DNA of 64,000 nt from Corythucha ciliata (GCA_038030265.1 CM075943.1:58131971-58195970), one strand, 5' to 3'; numbered from the stretch's first letter, positions 24,291 to 35,450 are shown. The notes: generated by a model not told the origin, from the sequence alone. Program-made: numbers and translations.

Positions 24291-24319
24291 GTCCATATCT
24301 TACTCGGCTAATCCATTTG

Positions 24320-24503
24320 TCGCCGGGTGGTTGGGTGCGCTAAATTTCTGTTGAATTCCGTAGTTTCTGCAAAATGTTATGAAGTCGCTCGACTTGAAAA
24401 TAGATGCATTCTCCGTGACTAATATGTGAGGGAACCCATTTCGTGAGAATATTTCATCTAAGGCGCGCATGGTTGACATGGAGGTAGGCGCCTGCCGGAC
24501 ATA
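24320..24503 (-). pseudogene. Gypsy integrase fragment (left part of split element)
   Basis: The minus strand encodes an integrase catalytic core segment: STMRALDEIFSRNGFP, VTENASIFKSSDF (the second catalytic Asp position reads Glu), and HPATNGLAE with the catalytic Glu. Upstream coding is interrupted at 24504 by the (TTA)n tail of a LINE. It probably belongs to the same minus-strand Mag-like gypsy as 26220-29320, but RT and RNase H are absent between them. Confidence 0.7.
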
Positions 24504-24504
24504 G

Positions 24505-24536
<32 letters not shown>

Positions 24537-26215
24537 TTTATTGCCAGCATAAATGAATTTATAAGGCATTGTCAAAATATAATAGAGTAAGAACTCATTT
24601 GGAGCGTAGAGCAAGGTCAAACTCTGCGATCGAGTAAGGCTCAAGATCAAGGATAAGGTGGCGAACCTGAGTCTTGAATTTAGCCAGTGAGATGCTGCGG
24701 TCCTTGAGGTGGGAAGGGAGGGCATTATAAATACTCACGCCCACGGAGCTAGGGTTCAACCTGGCGGAAGCAGCTAGGCGCACAAATGGTGCAGAAAGGT
24801 CGTCAGCACGTCGCGTCGAGTAATTGTGAGAGGTAGAGTTGAGAGGAAACTCGGTCAAGTGTGACCGCACAAAGAGCAATGTAAGCACCATGGAAGGTCA
24901 ACACACTCAGCTTCCTGAACGACCCACGGCACGACTGGCGTGGATGCAGTCCGCAAAGCACACGAATAGCGGCCTTTTGGAAGCGGAAGATTTTCATTGC
25001 TCCCGAAGAATTCTCCCAGGCAAGAATACCGTACGTCATATGGGAATAGAAGAGCCCGAAGAAAACCAGTCGCATCGCCTCAGCTGACACGACTTTTTTC
25101 AAGCGGCGAAGCACGAAGGTGGCCCTTGAAAGGTGGGGCGAAAGGTGTTCGATGTGACTGTCCCACGACATATGGGAATCGATGAAGAGACCAAGGAACT
25201 TGACAAACTTATGGGGCCCTTTGAGATCATAAACTAAGTCTTGAGTTTTATTGTCGTTAAGAACGATACGATTGGCCAAACACCATGATTCTATTAGCGA
25301 AGTTGCCGCTTCGCTTGGCCTCAGAATCACACGTGCAGAGTACCATCGTATCATCGGCGTAGAGAAAGATCTCAGACGAGGGAAGGGGCGAGGACGCTAA
25401 GCATAAAGAAGAAATAGGAGGTGACCGAGGATAGAGCCCTGCCTAACTCCAAGGTCAAGAGCCGGAGTAGGGTCCGATCTGACTCCCTCGTACGCCACGC
25501 ACTGTAGCCAGCCGACGAGGTATGAATGTAGAAAACTGACGGAACGCTCATCGAAACCGTAATAACGAAGTTTCTCAGATAGGATCCCGACGGCAATGGA
25601 GTCAAAAGCCCGAGAGAGGTCGAAAAGTCTGAGACCCACCTTTGAGCCAAACTCAAGCCCGGACATAACCGATTGCAATAAACGAATAGCGGCGATGGAA
25701 GTAGAACGGCCCCTCCTAAAACCATGCTGATTGTCGGCGAGAATATTATTCTGTTCAAGGAAGTCCAGTAACTGATTAAGGACCAAACACTCGACTACGC
25801 GTGTGAAAACTATTGTGAAAGGAGAGCCTCCAGTACCTCCCAGTCAGCTGGATTCAGCCCGACCAGCACTTGTTTTCGGGGGGAAAGGAGGGGAAAATGC
25901 GAGCAACACGCCAGCGGGCCAGACTTCCGGATTGATGATCCTGGGAAAATCCGATTCAGGCACAAGGACCCTGATGGACGAGTAGGACGAGAACTTTGTA
26001 GTTAGTTTTTAGCAGTCGACATCCCTGAGATTCAAAGAACTCAGAATAGACGTGACGTCTGTTACCTGGGCATCGGGTTTGAGACGTGAGATGAATAAAC
26101 CTTTTTTCCTTTGAACAACCAATTGATTGTCCACGCAAGGCTTAGTGCCAATTAAAACTTCACGGCGGCGGGTAGTGGGCCTGTGGGGCTGATGATCTGT
26201 CGGAATGGAAACAGC
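24504..26215 (-). mobile_element. L2/Daphne-like LINE with (TTA)n tail
   Basis: A minus-strand non-LTR element lies inside gypsy DNA. The 3' end is a (TTA)n tract (24505-24536). The body contains an ORF1 scrap (about 26215-26000, with RKKGLFISRLKPDAQ, typical of the RRM-like ORF1 of this group) and the RT-containing part of ORF2. The endonuclease and RT N-terminus are missing, so the copy is internally deleted. The C-terminal domain with SHNYSTRRADDL and YNALPSHLKD points to L2/Daphne/CR1-type LINEs. Clade assignment is from memory. Confidence 0.7.
24592..25786 (-). pseudogene. LINE ORF2: RT and C-terminal domain
   Basis: From 25786 down, the RT starts at QHGFRRGRSTSIAAIRLL and continues with LFDLSRAFDSI and LGVRQGSILGHLLF. 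A frameshift near 25380 precedes the catalytic LYADDT. The thumb region has LNDNKTQDLVYDL and FLGLFIDSHMSWDSHI (25354-24803). Another frameshift leads into the C-terminal domain (24891-24595), with STSHNYSTRRADDLSAP, VGVSIYNALPSHLKD and EPYSIAEF before the stop. There is no RNase H. The protein would reverse-transcribe the LINE RNA at a nicked target, but frameshifts make this copy inactive. Confidence 0.8.
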
Positions 26216-26219
26216 ACGG

Positions 26220-26334
26220 GCCTGAGAGGAGCACGCCGAACATTTGAGATTTGGAATGCATCCCACTGACGGTCTGAACACATCGGCGTAATTGTTCATC
26301 AGTTGTTCTGCTTTGATGTTGTTGACGTCTGATG
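26220..26334 (-). pseudogene. Gypsy pol fragment between protease and RT
   Basis: On the minus strand the residues SSDVNNIKAEQLMNNY and ADVFRPSVGCIPN match the linker just before RT in Mag-like gypsy elements (compare ITVSDIIKQYSDVFQGVVG in the intact element at 46-51 kb). The reading frame continues the protease at 27985-28387 once the hAT-like insertion and one copy of its target duplication are removed. Confidence 0.75.
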
Positions 26335-26342
26335 ATGTGTTC

Positions 26343-27984
26343 CAGGGGCGTAGCCAGCCCGTGATCAAGGGGTGGGCCGCCAGCTGGGCACGGATCCACA
26401 GTAGGGGGGGGGGGGGTACGTCTTGAGAAAAAGTGCTCGTTCGCAGATGGAATCCAGAAAAGAAGATTTTGCGGCTAAAGACTGAGGAAAAACACCCATT
26501 CAAGGCTAAAATTAAGAAATAGCGCTGATTCACGTTTAATAAATTTCATTGTTCGCGGTTGAAATTGGAAAAAAACACGCTAATTTGTGGTTTCGCGATG
26601 CAAAATCCAAGACGAAATTAAGAAAATGCCCTAATTCACGGTTTATAGAGCTCTTTTCACAGCTAAAACTGACAAAATAAATTGATCGTTCAATGTGGAG
26701 TTGAGCAAAATCACTCATATGCGGCTAAAATTGAGAAATAGAGCTCATTCACGCGGGTAAAATTGAAGAAAAACTGTTCTTTTGCGGCTGAACTTGACAG
26801 AACGGACCAATTCGCGGTTAGGCGATGCCCAGAGCTGGCCGTAATTGAAATAGTAAATCAAAAATGCGTTATTTCACGGTTTTTTGAGACCTTTTCATGG
26901 CTAAAATGAAGAAAATGAGCTAGTTCAAGGTAGAATTGAGAAAAAGCACTCAGTTTCAGCTAAAGTTAAGGATAACGTCAATTCGAAAAACATGCTCATT
27001 CACGAGTAAAATCGGGGAAAAACTCTGTGTAACCACTCTTGAGAAAAACTGGATCCACGCCTGATGGATATGGCGTATGAGCCGACTACGGCATTGGCGC
27101 CCGTACGAGCTCACTGATTGATTGATATGTGAGCAGCTTCAGTGGCGAAACAATCAGATGCACCGTTGCCCTTTCGCAGGCTTATAACAGGATCTGGAGG
27201 TGAGAATCGCGTCAATTCACGGTCATCAGAGACTAAATTTGCACAGAAACGGCCACTATCCGTCAAAAAATAAATATCTGTTGGAAAACTGTCGTTTGTA
27301 GCCTTCTATTTCGGATTTCATGTCGAAAAACTGAAACTTCTGCCCCCGAAAAGTGATACTTTTGGATCTAAACTTCAAATTTTAGACCTAAGACGGTAAG
27401 CAGAGCATGCTTTTTCTCTCCCACCATGTAAGTATGGATGACAGAGCGGGCCAAGCACGGTTTGAGCTAGCCAAAACACACGAAATTGCCCATCGAACTT
27501 GCGAAAATAAGATTTTAGTGCTAAAAATCAGCAAAATTGGTTTCCAAATTAAGCCGACCCTCGAAATCGGTTTGTCACCAACAAACATCCGAGAATTTTT
27601 TATTTTCGGTGAAACCGTTAAGCGAAAATGTGGTCTTTTTTAGTGTGAAAAATCCGCAAAATTGGTTTATGGAGCTTAATACAAGAAATTTCTGTTTCTG
27701 TTAGCCAAATCAGGGAAAATGTGTTTTTGTTTTTTGGTTTGTTTTTTTGCAAGAAATATCAGTAAAAATGACGTCTTAGTAGTCGAAATAAGCGAAATTT
27801 GAGGAATTGGTTCTGTTGCTGAGCAAGTCCGCAAGTCCTGCGAAAGTTTTATGCTGGATTTTAATAATTAAAATTGTAACTTTTTGATGGAATTTAGGGG
27901 TGGGCAGCTGCCCCACGAGATCTGCGCTTTTTATTCTAGGGGAGGGCAACTGCCCACCCCTGCCCCCTGCTGACTACGCCCATG
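26343..27984. mobile_element. hAT-like non-autonomous element, 1642 bp
   Basis: The ends are CAGGGGCGTAGCCAGC and GCTGACTACGCCCATG, imperfect 16-bp terminal inverted repeats. They are flanked by the 8-bp duplication ATGTGTTC (26335-26342 and 27985-27992). An 8-bp duplication and a CAGGG-type terminus are hAT hallmarks. There is no transposase ORF. The interior has a 13-G run, a degenerate 30-bp minisatellite (26440-27060), and looser repeats with GCAAAATTGGTTT-like words. The element splits the gypsy pol frame exactly. Confidence 0.85.
26440..27060 (+). repeat. Degenerate ~30-bp minisatellite, family A, inside hAT element
   Basis: About twenty drifting copies of ATTGAGAAAAAGCGC plus TAATTCGCGGCTAAA are present. 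Recognisable words include GCGGCTAAA, AATTGAGAAA and CATTCACG. It is the same family as 4441-4770 (reverse) and 62650-63335 (same orientation). It is part of the body of the hAT-like element. Confidence 0.75.
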
Positions 27985-28387
27985 ATGTGTTCTCTGCGAT
28001 GTTTCGCGTAGTAAGGTTTATGTTTAATTTGCAGATCCATTCTCTCCCACACAACGGGGAGAGTTTTTTCTCTACGACGTACAAATTTCCGTATGCTTCT
28101 CGGTTCTGATGCTTGATTTTGACTGCAGTGTAGCCGACGGGTTTAAAAATATCTTTTGTGTATGTTCGGAACACAACGTTGGTCTTCTTGAGAGTCCGTT
28201 GTTGCTGTAATTTGTCAAAGTCCGATTTGGATATTATCGTCATTTGACTCCCAGTATCTAGCTCGAATGACTGAGATTTCTGATCAACTAACACTTTCAC
28301 GCAAAAAGGTTGATTCATGTGAACGTCGTCGTTCACTTGATTTATTTCATGAATTTCGTATTCGTTGCTCGTGGTGTCGTTAGCCAC
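27985..28387 (-). pseudogene. Mag-like gypsy aspartic protease
   Basis: Minus-strand segment of about 134 codons with the protease active site FELDTGSQMTIIS. It is followed by VVFRTYTKDIFKPVGYTAVKI and the CGREWI motif that closes the domain. A gypsy protease cleaves Gag-Pol. The active-site D-T-G is intact. Its frame runs into the hAT-like insertion at 27984, and the continuation is at 26334-26220. Confidence 0.8.
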
Positions 28388-28399
28388 GAGGCGAATTTT

Positions 28400-29320
28400 T
28401 TAAATTTTCGTTGAAAAGCAGACTTTGTCAATGTGGCCCGCTTTACCACAGCTACCACATTTTAAATGTTTTTTATAACGACATTCACGAGAGTTGTGAT
28501 TGTTTTTTTCCGCAACACAAGCATACATTTTGGAGTCCAAGCTCTATGAGATTCGATTTTACTGAACGCGGTGGTTTGTATTCCTTCCTTCGTGACGTTC
28601 TTTGAAATGCCGTTGACTGCCTTCCTCCGCCACTTGACTGAGGGATAGCTCCATGGCTCTTGGTTTTTTATCATAATTTTGAAAACAGAAGGGTTATTCG
28701 GGTTAGGTGAGTACATCTTATTCTGGCGTTTGGCGGCCTCTATCGCTAACGCGATTTCGATAGCTTTGTCAAGTGTTATGTCGTCACCTTGTTGGAGGAT
28801 TTGTTCCCGAATTTCATGGTCCTGTAAACCTCGAATGAATTGGGCCTGCAATATGGACAGCACCGGTTTCTTACACGCCTCATCGTGGCATGTCCAATTG
28901 GCGGAACGTGAGATGTCCTTGAGAGCCGCGAGGTACTGCGAAATAGATTCCTCCGATTTTTGAATCCATGAAAGCAAATTTATGCCGCTCGGTGTGGATG
29001 TTGGAGCGGGGGCAGAGGTGAATTTCAAGAAGCCCGATTAGAACGTCGTATGTTTTTGAGGAAGGTAATTCAGGAGCGGTTAAGCTTGAAAGAAGTTGGT
29101 AATACTTTGACCCCAACGCATTTATGAGAATTTTTGCCTTTGTAGCATTTACTTCGGGAGTATCTCCACGAAGGCATTTTAGATCGAAATAGTTGTCTAA
29201 ACGTTCTTTATACGATTTGAAAGATTCTTTGTCCTCGTCGAACGGCTCAAAAGTTATCGCCGACGAGTGGGCGTCTGAGGGAACACTGAAAAAAATACTG
29301 CAAAAGCAATTTAACTGCAA
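28400..29320 (-). pseudogene. Mag-like gypsy Gag, frameshifted
   Basis: The N-terminal part (29320-28990) has FEPFDEDKESFKSYKERLDN and ILINALGSKYYQLLSSL. A frameshift near 29000 leads to a second part (29028-28462) with ESISQYLAALKDISRSANW and LQAQFIRGLQDHEIREQILQ. A degraded zinc-knuckle region with CGSCGKAGHIDKVC-like spacing is visible toward 28430. It is clearly homologous to Gag of the intact element at 50908-49820. The Gag start and LTR are not visible to the right, so the element is truncated at about 29320. Confidence 0.75.
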
Positions 29321-30190
29321 AAACTAGACGATACGGCTAAATCTCCTTGAAGAGTCAGTTCTGCTGTCACGAGCAGCATGTTGTTTTCGCTCGTCTATTA
29401 CTCCTCAAATGACAGTTTCCATGCTTTTCGCCTTTCAAAGTAGCCGTATTGCCGTACTAGCAGTATTTGAGCTACACTGCTCTGTGCTGGGTACTGTGAA
29501 ATCTTGTAGTGGGGATGGTTTTTTTGATAAAAACGCCGACCGGGAGTCTTCGAAATCCGGGGATTGATCGTTTTTAGCAGCATGGAACAATGCAAAAACG
29601 ATAACCTGCTAAGTCCAGATGGTGGGTTACCCTGCCGAAATAGAAGAACGAGTCCTTGGGGTGGGGGGGGGGACGTGGGTAGTGCTAATGAGAATATCAC
29701 ATGCTCCAATATTATATTCAACGACAGGTACAGTGATCCCACAAGTAAAATAATCGTACCTGTAGTGCCCACATTAAGGGTTCTCATAGGGCTACAGGGG
29801 CTTGCTGCGAGGGGTGGAAGTAAACAATCTTCATTAAGTTCCATCAAGAAATCGTTGCTCAATTTTATTATAAATAGAGGTACCTACCTACACATAAAAG
29901 TGTAAGAATCAGCGAGCGAGCCAAATGAAAGGGGAATGGGAGAGAAAGAGAATTGTATACATTTGTACCGTCGTAAGCAATGCAGTGCTGTTGAAATACC
30001 AGTCCAGGGGTTGTTTTAGTCGAACCGTGACCTTCAAAGTAATGCTATGTGTGTGAAACAGAAGTATATGGGTCTTTAAAAACGTGGGTGTGCAGCATAC
30101 AGGTCTGCTAAAACATGAGCTGCCACGTGTCCCAGAAAAGGGGGTTTTGACTACTCTAGCCCTTTCTTCATGCTTGAGCCTGGAGTCACG
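29321..30190. other. No gene seen
   Basis: A 154-codon minus-strand ORF (29862-29398) and a plus-strand ORF opposite it show no domain. The second includes a G-run and is probably chance. Short words such as CTGCTAAAAC recur toward 30140 and again at 34.9-35.4 kb. Confidence 0.5.
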
Positions 30191-30194
30191 TAGT

Positions 30195-30273
30195 TCAGTT
30201 TCAGTTTGAGATCGTCTTCGTTCTGTGTACAGTGTCTATTAGTGTCGTGAGACTCCGACTTTGTTTCTCAAAG
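30195..30273 (+). promoter_or_regulatory. Possible transcription start and non-coding first exon
   Basis: AGTTCAGTTTCAGTTTGAG contains two TCAGTT words, the arthropod initiator. It is followed about 25 bases on by further purine-pyrimidine sequence and then CTCAAAG|GTGAGTG, a strong splice donor at 30274. There is no ATG in between. It could be the 5' exon of the SAMD3-like gene or of the Munc13-like gene, both downstream on this strand. This is inference from motifs only. Confidence 0.3.
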
Positions 30274-30693
30274 GTGAGTGAATATTTTCTAAATACTACC
30301 TTACGACGTACTGTAAAGAATGAGTGGTGCATGTTTGCATGAATAATGAAGCTACTGACTTATTTTTTTATCTCGAGTTGAAATCAGTATAGCCATAATA
30401 CCAAGTGGTTGAGGGCTTAACTCTTAAGGCAATAAGAAAGCTGTACTGCAACAGTAGGAGACGCAGTTTCTTCATTATGTTCGTGTTTTGTACTGCGATC
30501 GAGTAGATTTCAAGTTTTCTGTGCAATGGAAGGTCAATTCACCAGGATTTAGTGTGAATTAATGAGGGTGTTTATTTATTTTTATTTTTTCAATAGAACC
30601 GGGATCCCCGTTTTGGCTTACTTTGGGATGCTGTCGAAACAACAGAAAATGATTAATTTGTTCGAAAACAGCTAATCCTGGCAGAAAAAAAAT

Positions 30694-30750
30694 TGTTCCA
30701 AGAAAGATCAAATGTCGAATTGGATTGGACATTTGATTTTTCTTGGAATC
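30694..30750. repeat. Hairpin-forming inverted repeat
   Basis: TTCCAAGAAAGATCAAATGTC is followed after 11 bases by GACATTTGATTTTTCTTGGAA, a 21-bp stem with a single mismatch. It may be a small MITE centre. No target duplication was noted. Confidence 0.7.
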
Positions 30751-31325
30751 TCTTCTACGGCTTCATCCCGCAAGATTCTAAAAATTTGATCTTTCCGAAT
30801 TGTTCGTCAAAAGTAGCAAAAAGCCCATCCGGAAGTGAAAAAATCTGATTAATTCGGAAAAGTAGAGATAAACCTTGAACAACTTTGGAAAAATTCATGT
30901 CTCAAAGATGACTTCCGAGTTACTGTGTAGCCGCCACCTAATCGGATCATTGTGGAGGGAGGTTAGTTGAGGGGGGGTTACGAATGCCGTGGTCATCGGG
31001 GTGGGGGACATGTTGGATGCGACGCATCGATCGCGGTCAACAGTCAAGTCAGCTGTTGATGGGCAAGCAAAATGAGGGCTGGAAGTGGGTAGAGTAGGTT
31101 TACGAAAGAAAAAAAATGAGTACATATTATTTTATGTTGTTGCCTAGCAACGGGCCATCAACCATGCTGTCACGAGGTTAGAGAACCTTTAAAACACAGG
31201 TACTGCAACACGGATTTCAGCGCCATATTTGGTCCCTCAGTAGTTAGGGTAAACAAAATATCATGAATGAAGAAATTGTCATCGTAACAGCAAACAAACG
31301 CAGAATGTGGTCGAAGTAAATAATA

Positions 31326-31473
31326 GGTCTATTCGTTTGTCGTCCCGGACTACTCCGAGCAGCACGAAATTTTGTAACCTCACGGGTTATCATGTGAAAT
31401 AACGCGAAAAAATAATTGAAGGTTAGTACTTTCAGTGCTAATAGTGCAGCTCCGGACGACAAACGAATAGACC
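31326..31473. mobile_element. TA-flanked MITE, 148 bp
   Basis: GGTCTATTCGTTTGTCGTC at the left and GACGACAAACGAATAGACC at the right are terminal inverted repeats of about 24 bp including the CCGGA that follows. TA dinucleotides lie directly outside (31324-31325 and 31474-31475), as in Tc1/mariner-type insertions. It has no coding capacity. Confidence 0.75.
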
Positions 31474-31834
31474 TAAAAATATCCTTCTTGTCAATGAGAT
31501 CAGGTGATAATTATAATCATATGAGGGACCAAGTATGGCGCCAATTTGCGTGTTGCGGTACTCGTGTTTTATAGTGCCTTAACGAGGTTACAGGCTGATG
31601 GGCAAGCCCCCCCCCCAACACCCCCTATCTACAGCTACTGAACAGTGAGTGAAATTTGTTGCCAGTATTTTCATACATTTTTTTTTTAGCTTTATTTAAT
31701 TTCTTGGCGTGGAGTAGTGCAACATTTCTTTTATTTTTGTCAAAACTTATTACCATATCGATCGTTAGTTTTTTGCTTGCCCATCAACAACCTGAGAAAA
31801 GACCACGACCGATATCTCGGTAGGGAGTTTTTTC

Positions 31835-32225
31835 CTAGTCCTTAAGTTAAGGCGGGGTTTCAGACGGGTCCCTTCGATCCATTCCCAGCTACCCCTCGCC
31901 TAAACTTCGCCCCTAAATTTTGGTTTCATTTCTGTACCAATCTTCAATTTCAAAGTATCATTTCAATCTTCAGGAAGCCCAACGATGACACCCCCCAACA
32001 ATGACAACCCCAAAAACACTTTAGAATTAAAATGTGATCTAGGGTCATTTCAGGGATGAAATTTGAAAAAGCAAGTTCGAGCGTTGGACTTTCTGAAGAT
32101 TGAAATGATACTTTGAAATTGAAGACTGATGCAGAAATAGAGTCAAAATTTAGACGCGAAGTTTAGACGAGGGTGGCTTGTTAGGTGTCGAGGAAACCTG
32201 TCTGACTCCCTCCCCACCCTTAAGA
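31835..32225. repeat. Imperfect foldback element, ~390 bp
   Basis: The left arm (about 31835-31990) and right arm (about 32080-32225) are imperfect reverse complements, roughly 80% by eye. Paired words include CCAATCTTCAATTTC with GAAATTGAAGACTG, AAGTATCATTTCAATCTTCA with TGAAGATTGAAATGATACTT, and TCAGACGGGT with ACCTGTCTGA. It is probably a MITE. Confidence 0.65.
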
Positions 32226-33141
32226 TAATATATGGTCGTTGAAAGTGGTGGGATGGGTGGGGGTTGATTGAGAAACAAGGTGAATAAACTCTTTTTACAA
32301 AGTGCCGTGGTTCCCCTCGCGCCGGGATCGGTGGAAGGGTTGGGCCGACGTGTTTCAGATACACAGAGACCTTTAAAGTACATTAAAGTCTATGGGCGCT
32401 TGGCGTATTTCCGTCGTTATAATCTTTTTAATAATAATTACAATTTTTAAAAACTTGATCGTTGATGTGATCAATTTACTGAAACTTTGATGATTTTTTT
32501 GATGCATCTGCTCCTCATTATTCCAATGATCCTTATTTTTATTCAACAAGAATTTGAACGAAAAATGTTGGGGATTTATCCCGCCAACCAATCGCGTTCC
32601 CGTTTCGCTTTCACCGGTTCTCATCGGCTTCGGTTCGGTGACCCGAGACCTCCCTGACTTGGCTCGCCGGATCACGACGAGAACCAGGGCCGGTGACCGT
32701 ATTGCGGTAGCACCTCTGATTCCCCTGGGTAGAGCAGATTTTCAGCTCCGAATCCGGATCAATTGTCGGACAGAGGCCACCGGGACCGTGAGTCAGGTAG
32801 CCCGGAGTTCAAGGTCGAAGCGGAGACTGTACTAGTGCATGTTTTCTTGTATTCAATACTGTCTAGTTTCAATCTTCAAGAATTTCTCGTCAAGCTGTAG
32901 CGGGCTTTTTCTAAAGTCACCACCGAAATAACTCGGAAACCTTTTTTTAACGTACAATCAGCCCATAAAAATTCTCACTCTTCCTGCGGCTTTTTCGAAG
33001 AAAGGCTGCTACTACATGAGGAGAATTTCTCTGAACTCTTTTATCTCTCCTTTGATAGCCTTTTTTGTGTATTCGGCGTCGCCAATTTCTGTAATTTCTT
33101 ATTCAAATAATTCTAATTCATGCTTCTCCTCATTTCTTTAG

Positions 33142-33247
33142 CCTACAACTTTACGAGTATTTCGAAAATAAAATACCTTACTCCTGATTATTTGTCGGAG
33201 ATACTACCGGGCCCCGAGAATTTGATATTTAGGGGTCTGAGCAGGAG
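33142..33247 (+). CDS. Candidate exon 1, SAMD3-like uncharacterised protein
   Basis: It is bordered by a pyrimidine-rich TTTCTTTAG acceptor and an AGGAG|GTGAGT donor. The only open frame reads KIKYLTPDYLSEILPGPENL and IFRGL. An LxxLT-D-L-EI(I/L)P-G-R-F pattern like this is found in the N-terminal SAM-like part of a large family of uncharacterised arthropod and cnidarian proteins often labelled SAMD3-like. It ends in phase 2, which does not fit the next candidate exon (phase 0), so either one base is wrong or the gene is broken. Confidence 0.4.
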
Positions 33248-33319
33248 GTGAGTGCAAGATTTTTCTGTGTCGCAGAAATCATTGCAACGTTTTACTAAAC
33301 ATTCGTTTTCGCTTTGTAG

Positions 33320-33423
33320 AAAGGGCCCAGGGATTCGGTAAACGAGCAGGACACTTTGGCGAAATCTTTTGGAAATTCAGACAGTTCTCCAGTCACCCTA
33401 AACCCAATTTCTTCTCCCGAAAG
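33320..33423 (+). CDS. Candidate exon 2, SAMD3-like protein
   Basis: The acceptor is GCTTTGTAG and the donor is GAAAG|GTTTTA. The frame that agrees with the next exon reads KGPRDSVNEQDTLAKSFGNS and then DSSPVTLNPISSPE, a Ser/Pro-rich linker. It leaves in phase 2, which matches exon 3. The preceding 72-bp intron is of ordinary arthropod size. If entered from exon 1 in phase 2, a TAA follows within eight codons. Confidence 0.4.
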
Positions 33424-33491
33424 GTTTTAAAATTAATATCGTCTTTTGTGTACTCGCCTGTTATTTAATTTGAGTGATTACCTCAATACAG

Positions 33492-33735
33492 GTCTCTTGA
33501 ACAATCAACATCGAATTCGTCGCCCACTGCAGTTCCATCGGCTAGTCAACCGTCGGCGTCGTGCCACCCCGTACATGAGATCCTAGAGAAAAACTCGAGG
33601 GGAAAGTTCCTCATCAATAAATGTCATCTAGACGAAAGTGACCGATGCCTTATTGCCCGCCTTGTTGTGGAACACTTAATTGTAACTAGCAATTCACGAC
33701 CTCTGCACTTGGGGTACGCCGACCTGAGCATTTTC
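33492..33735 (+). CDS. Candidate exon 3, SAMD3-like conserved domain
   Basis: The exon follows AATACAG. It encodes a Ser/Pro-rich stretch, then HEILEKNSRGKFLINKC, LDESDRCLIARLVVEHLIV and SRPLHLGYADLSI. The I-L-N--GK-LI-----L-E-DR--I-R-VV-HLI pattern is the most conserved block of SAMD3-like proteins, whose role is unknown. After GYADLSI the frame runs on to a stop at 33870 in a sequence unlike the family, and no donor is evident, so the 3' end is missing or degenerate. Confidence 0.45.
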
Positions 33736-33870
33736 TATCCTTTTTATTTAGAATTTTCTTTTAATTCTCCCATTAATGTTCAGTTTTTTAGCCCGGTGCC
33801 GTATTTTCTAACTTTTTCCGATTGCTTTTCAAATGGAACACGCATGGAACATGAAAACATTTCGATTTAA

Positions 33871-35450
33871 CCCCCCCCCCCCTCACTCCCGCTGCGTTTT
33901 TTTCGCGCGTTAGCGTTTTTTTCTACTTTTTCTTTTTACTCAGAATTTCACCTTATTTTGTCATTTTAGATTGCTGTTATTCTTCTTTGTTATTCTTCTG
34001 GTTTAATTTCTTAGCTTGGTCTATTTCACCTTCTTTGGAGTTTTTTTCGTATCGAGTTTAATTTTGTCGAATTTGAACCAGTAATATTTAACAAACTTTT
34101 TTAACTTTTTCATTTAGAATTTTCCATTCATTAAGCTTAACACCGCAGGTGATAAAACCGATCCTTAATTTTATTCTTTTTTATTTATTCTCTTCTTACG
34201 ACGAAGCTATGAGCTACAACCGGACGTTTTTTCTGTTTTTCTAATTCACATTCTTGTAAGTCACCTGAAATTCCAAGCCTTCCATTGGAAATTTGTCGAG
34301 CAATGGCTTGTTTCCTTTGTGTGTTATATTTACCTGCGTACTTCAACAAATTTTCTATGCCTGTGTTACAGATGTGGTTGTAAATAAATATCCTGTACTA
34401 TATTATGTTGCCTATCACTTATTAATTTTGTTATATTTATTTTATTTCATATCTCTGTGAGTGTACAAAATTCTTCTTCATCTAGTTGTTAGTCCACTCT
34501 AAAAGAACACCATACTTGGCCTTTTAGTTCTTTCCTATTGTATACGGGAATGTGAAAGTAATTGGGTGAAAAAGGGATCGTTGTAATTAAAATATGGACA
34601 GTTGTTCTGGCAAATTTGACGGGTATAAATTAAATGAAAATAATAATAAATATTATAATCACTATGCATTTTATTTTTCAGATTTAAGGCCCTAAAATTT
34701 ACAAATCGCTTAATTGCTGCAAAAGCGTGGAGTACCTAATCAAAAATCTGTTAATGGTAATTTTGATTTACACGCAATCGCGTTATTGAGCTATTGCAGC
34801 AAATGAGCGATATTTATACTTTTGCAGAGTGCGCGTGTTCTAACAAAGTATAATTTGCTCTAATAGATGACCTGTCAATGCTGTTTTCGTCGCATAGATA
34901 AATGTTAAGAATGCAGTTTTTGGGCTACTATTTTAGTGCACAGTGGACTGCTTTACGACACAGGAAGCACTGCGAAAATGATAGTACTTGGGTGGCTAAA
35001 ATCAATAAATAAATCGCGCTTAATTCAAAGGGTCCGCAGTGCACTTTTCAGAGAACACACACTGAACTTGTAGCTGAAAATGGACTGCATTACCGGTAAT
35101 TCAAGGACTTCTTTTACAAGATAAATACAACTGTTTTCGCAGAGGTAGTTCGGCTTTCGCAGTAGAACAGAAGAGCTGTTTTCGAATAGTAGTATCTTCT
35201 GTTTTAACAGGGCTCTTTACCTGTTTTGGCAATGCAACTCACCATTATACGGCTTTTCTTGCATACCTGTTAAAGAAGAGTAAAGAGGCTTAGCAGGACC
35301 ACTTTTTAGCAGTATTGACTATCTTGCAACTCCGTGCAGTCCCGAACTTTGTTTTTGCAGTACCAGTTTTAGAAGTATTTCGCCCTCCTAAAACAGGTCT
35401 CCGCATTTTTAGCCGAGTAAAACCGTTCTGCTAAATTAGTAAGTTCTGGA
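33871..35450. other. AT-rich, no gene; short repeated words
   Basis: A long T-rich stretch (33.9-34.7 kb) has no coding. At 34.9-35.46 kb, phrases recur such as GACTATCTTGCAACTCC (35325 and 35452, about 127 bp apart), CTGTTTTCGCAG and CAGTACC. This suggests an old tandem duplication or transposon tail. Confidence 0.5.

Noticed and set aside
29398..29905. 154-codon minus and 113-codon plus ORFs
   Set aside because: They overlap head-on, include a G-run, and show no recognisable motif.
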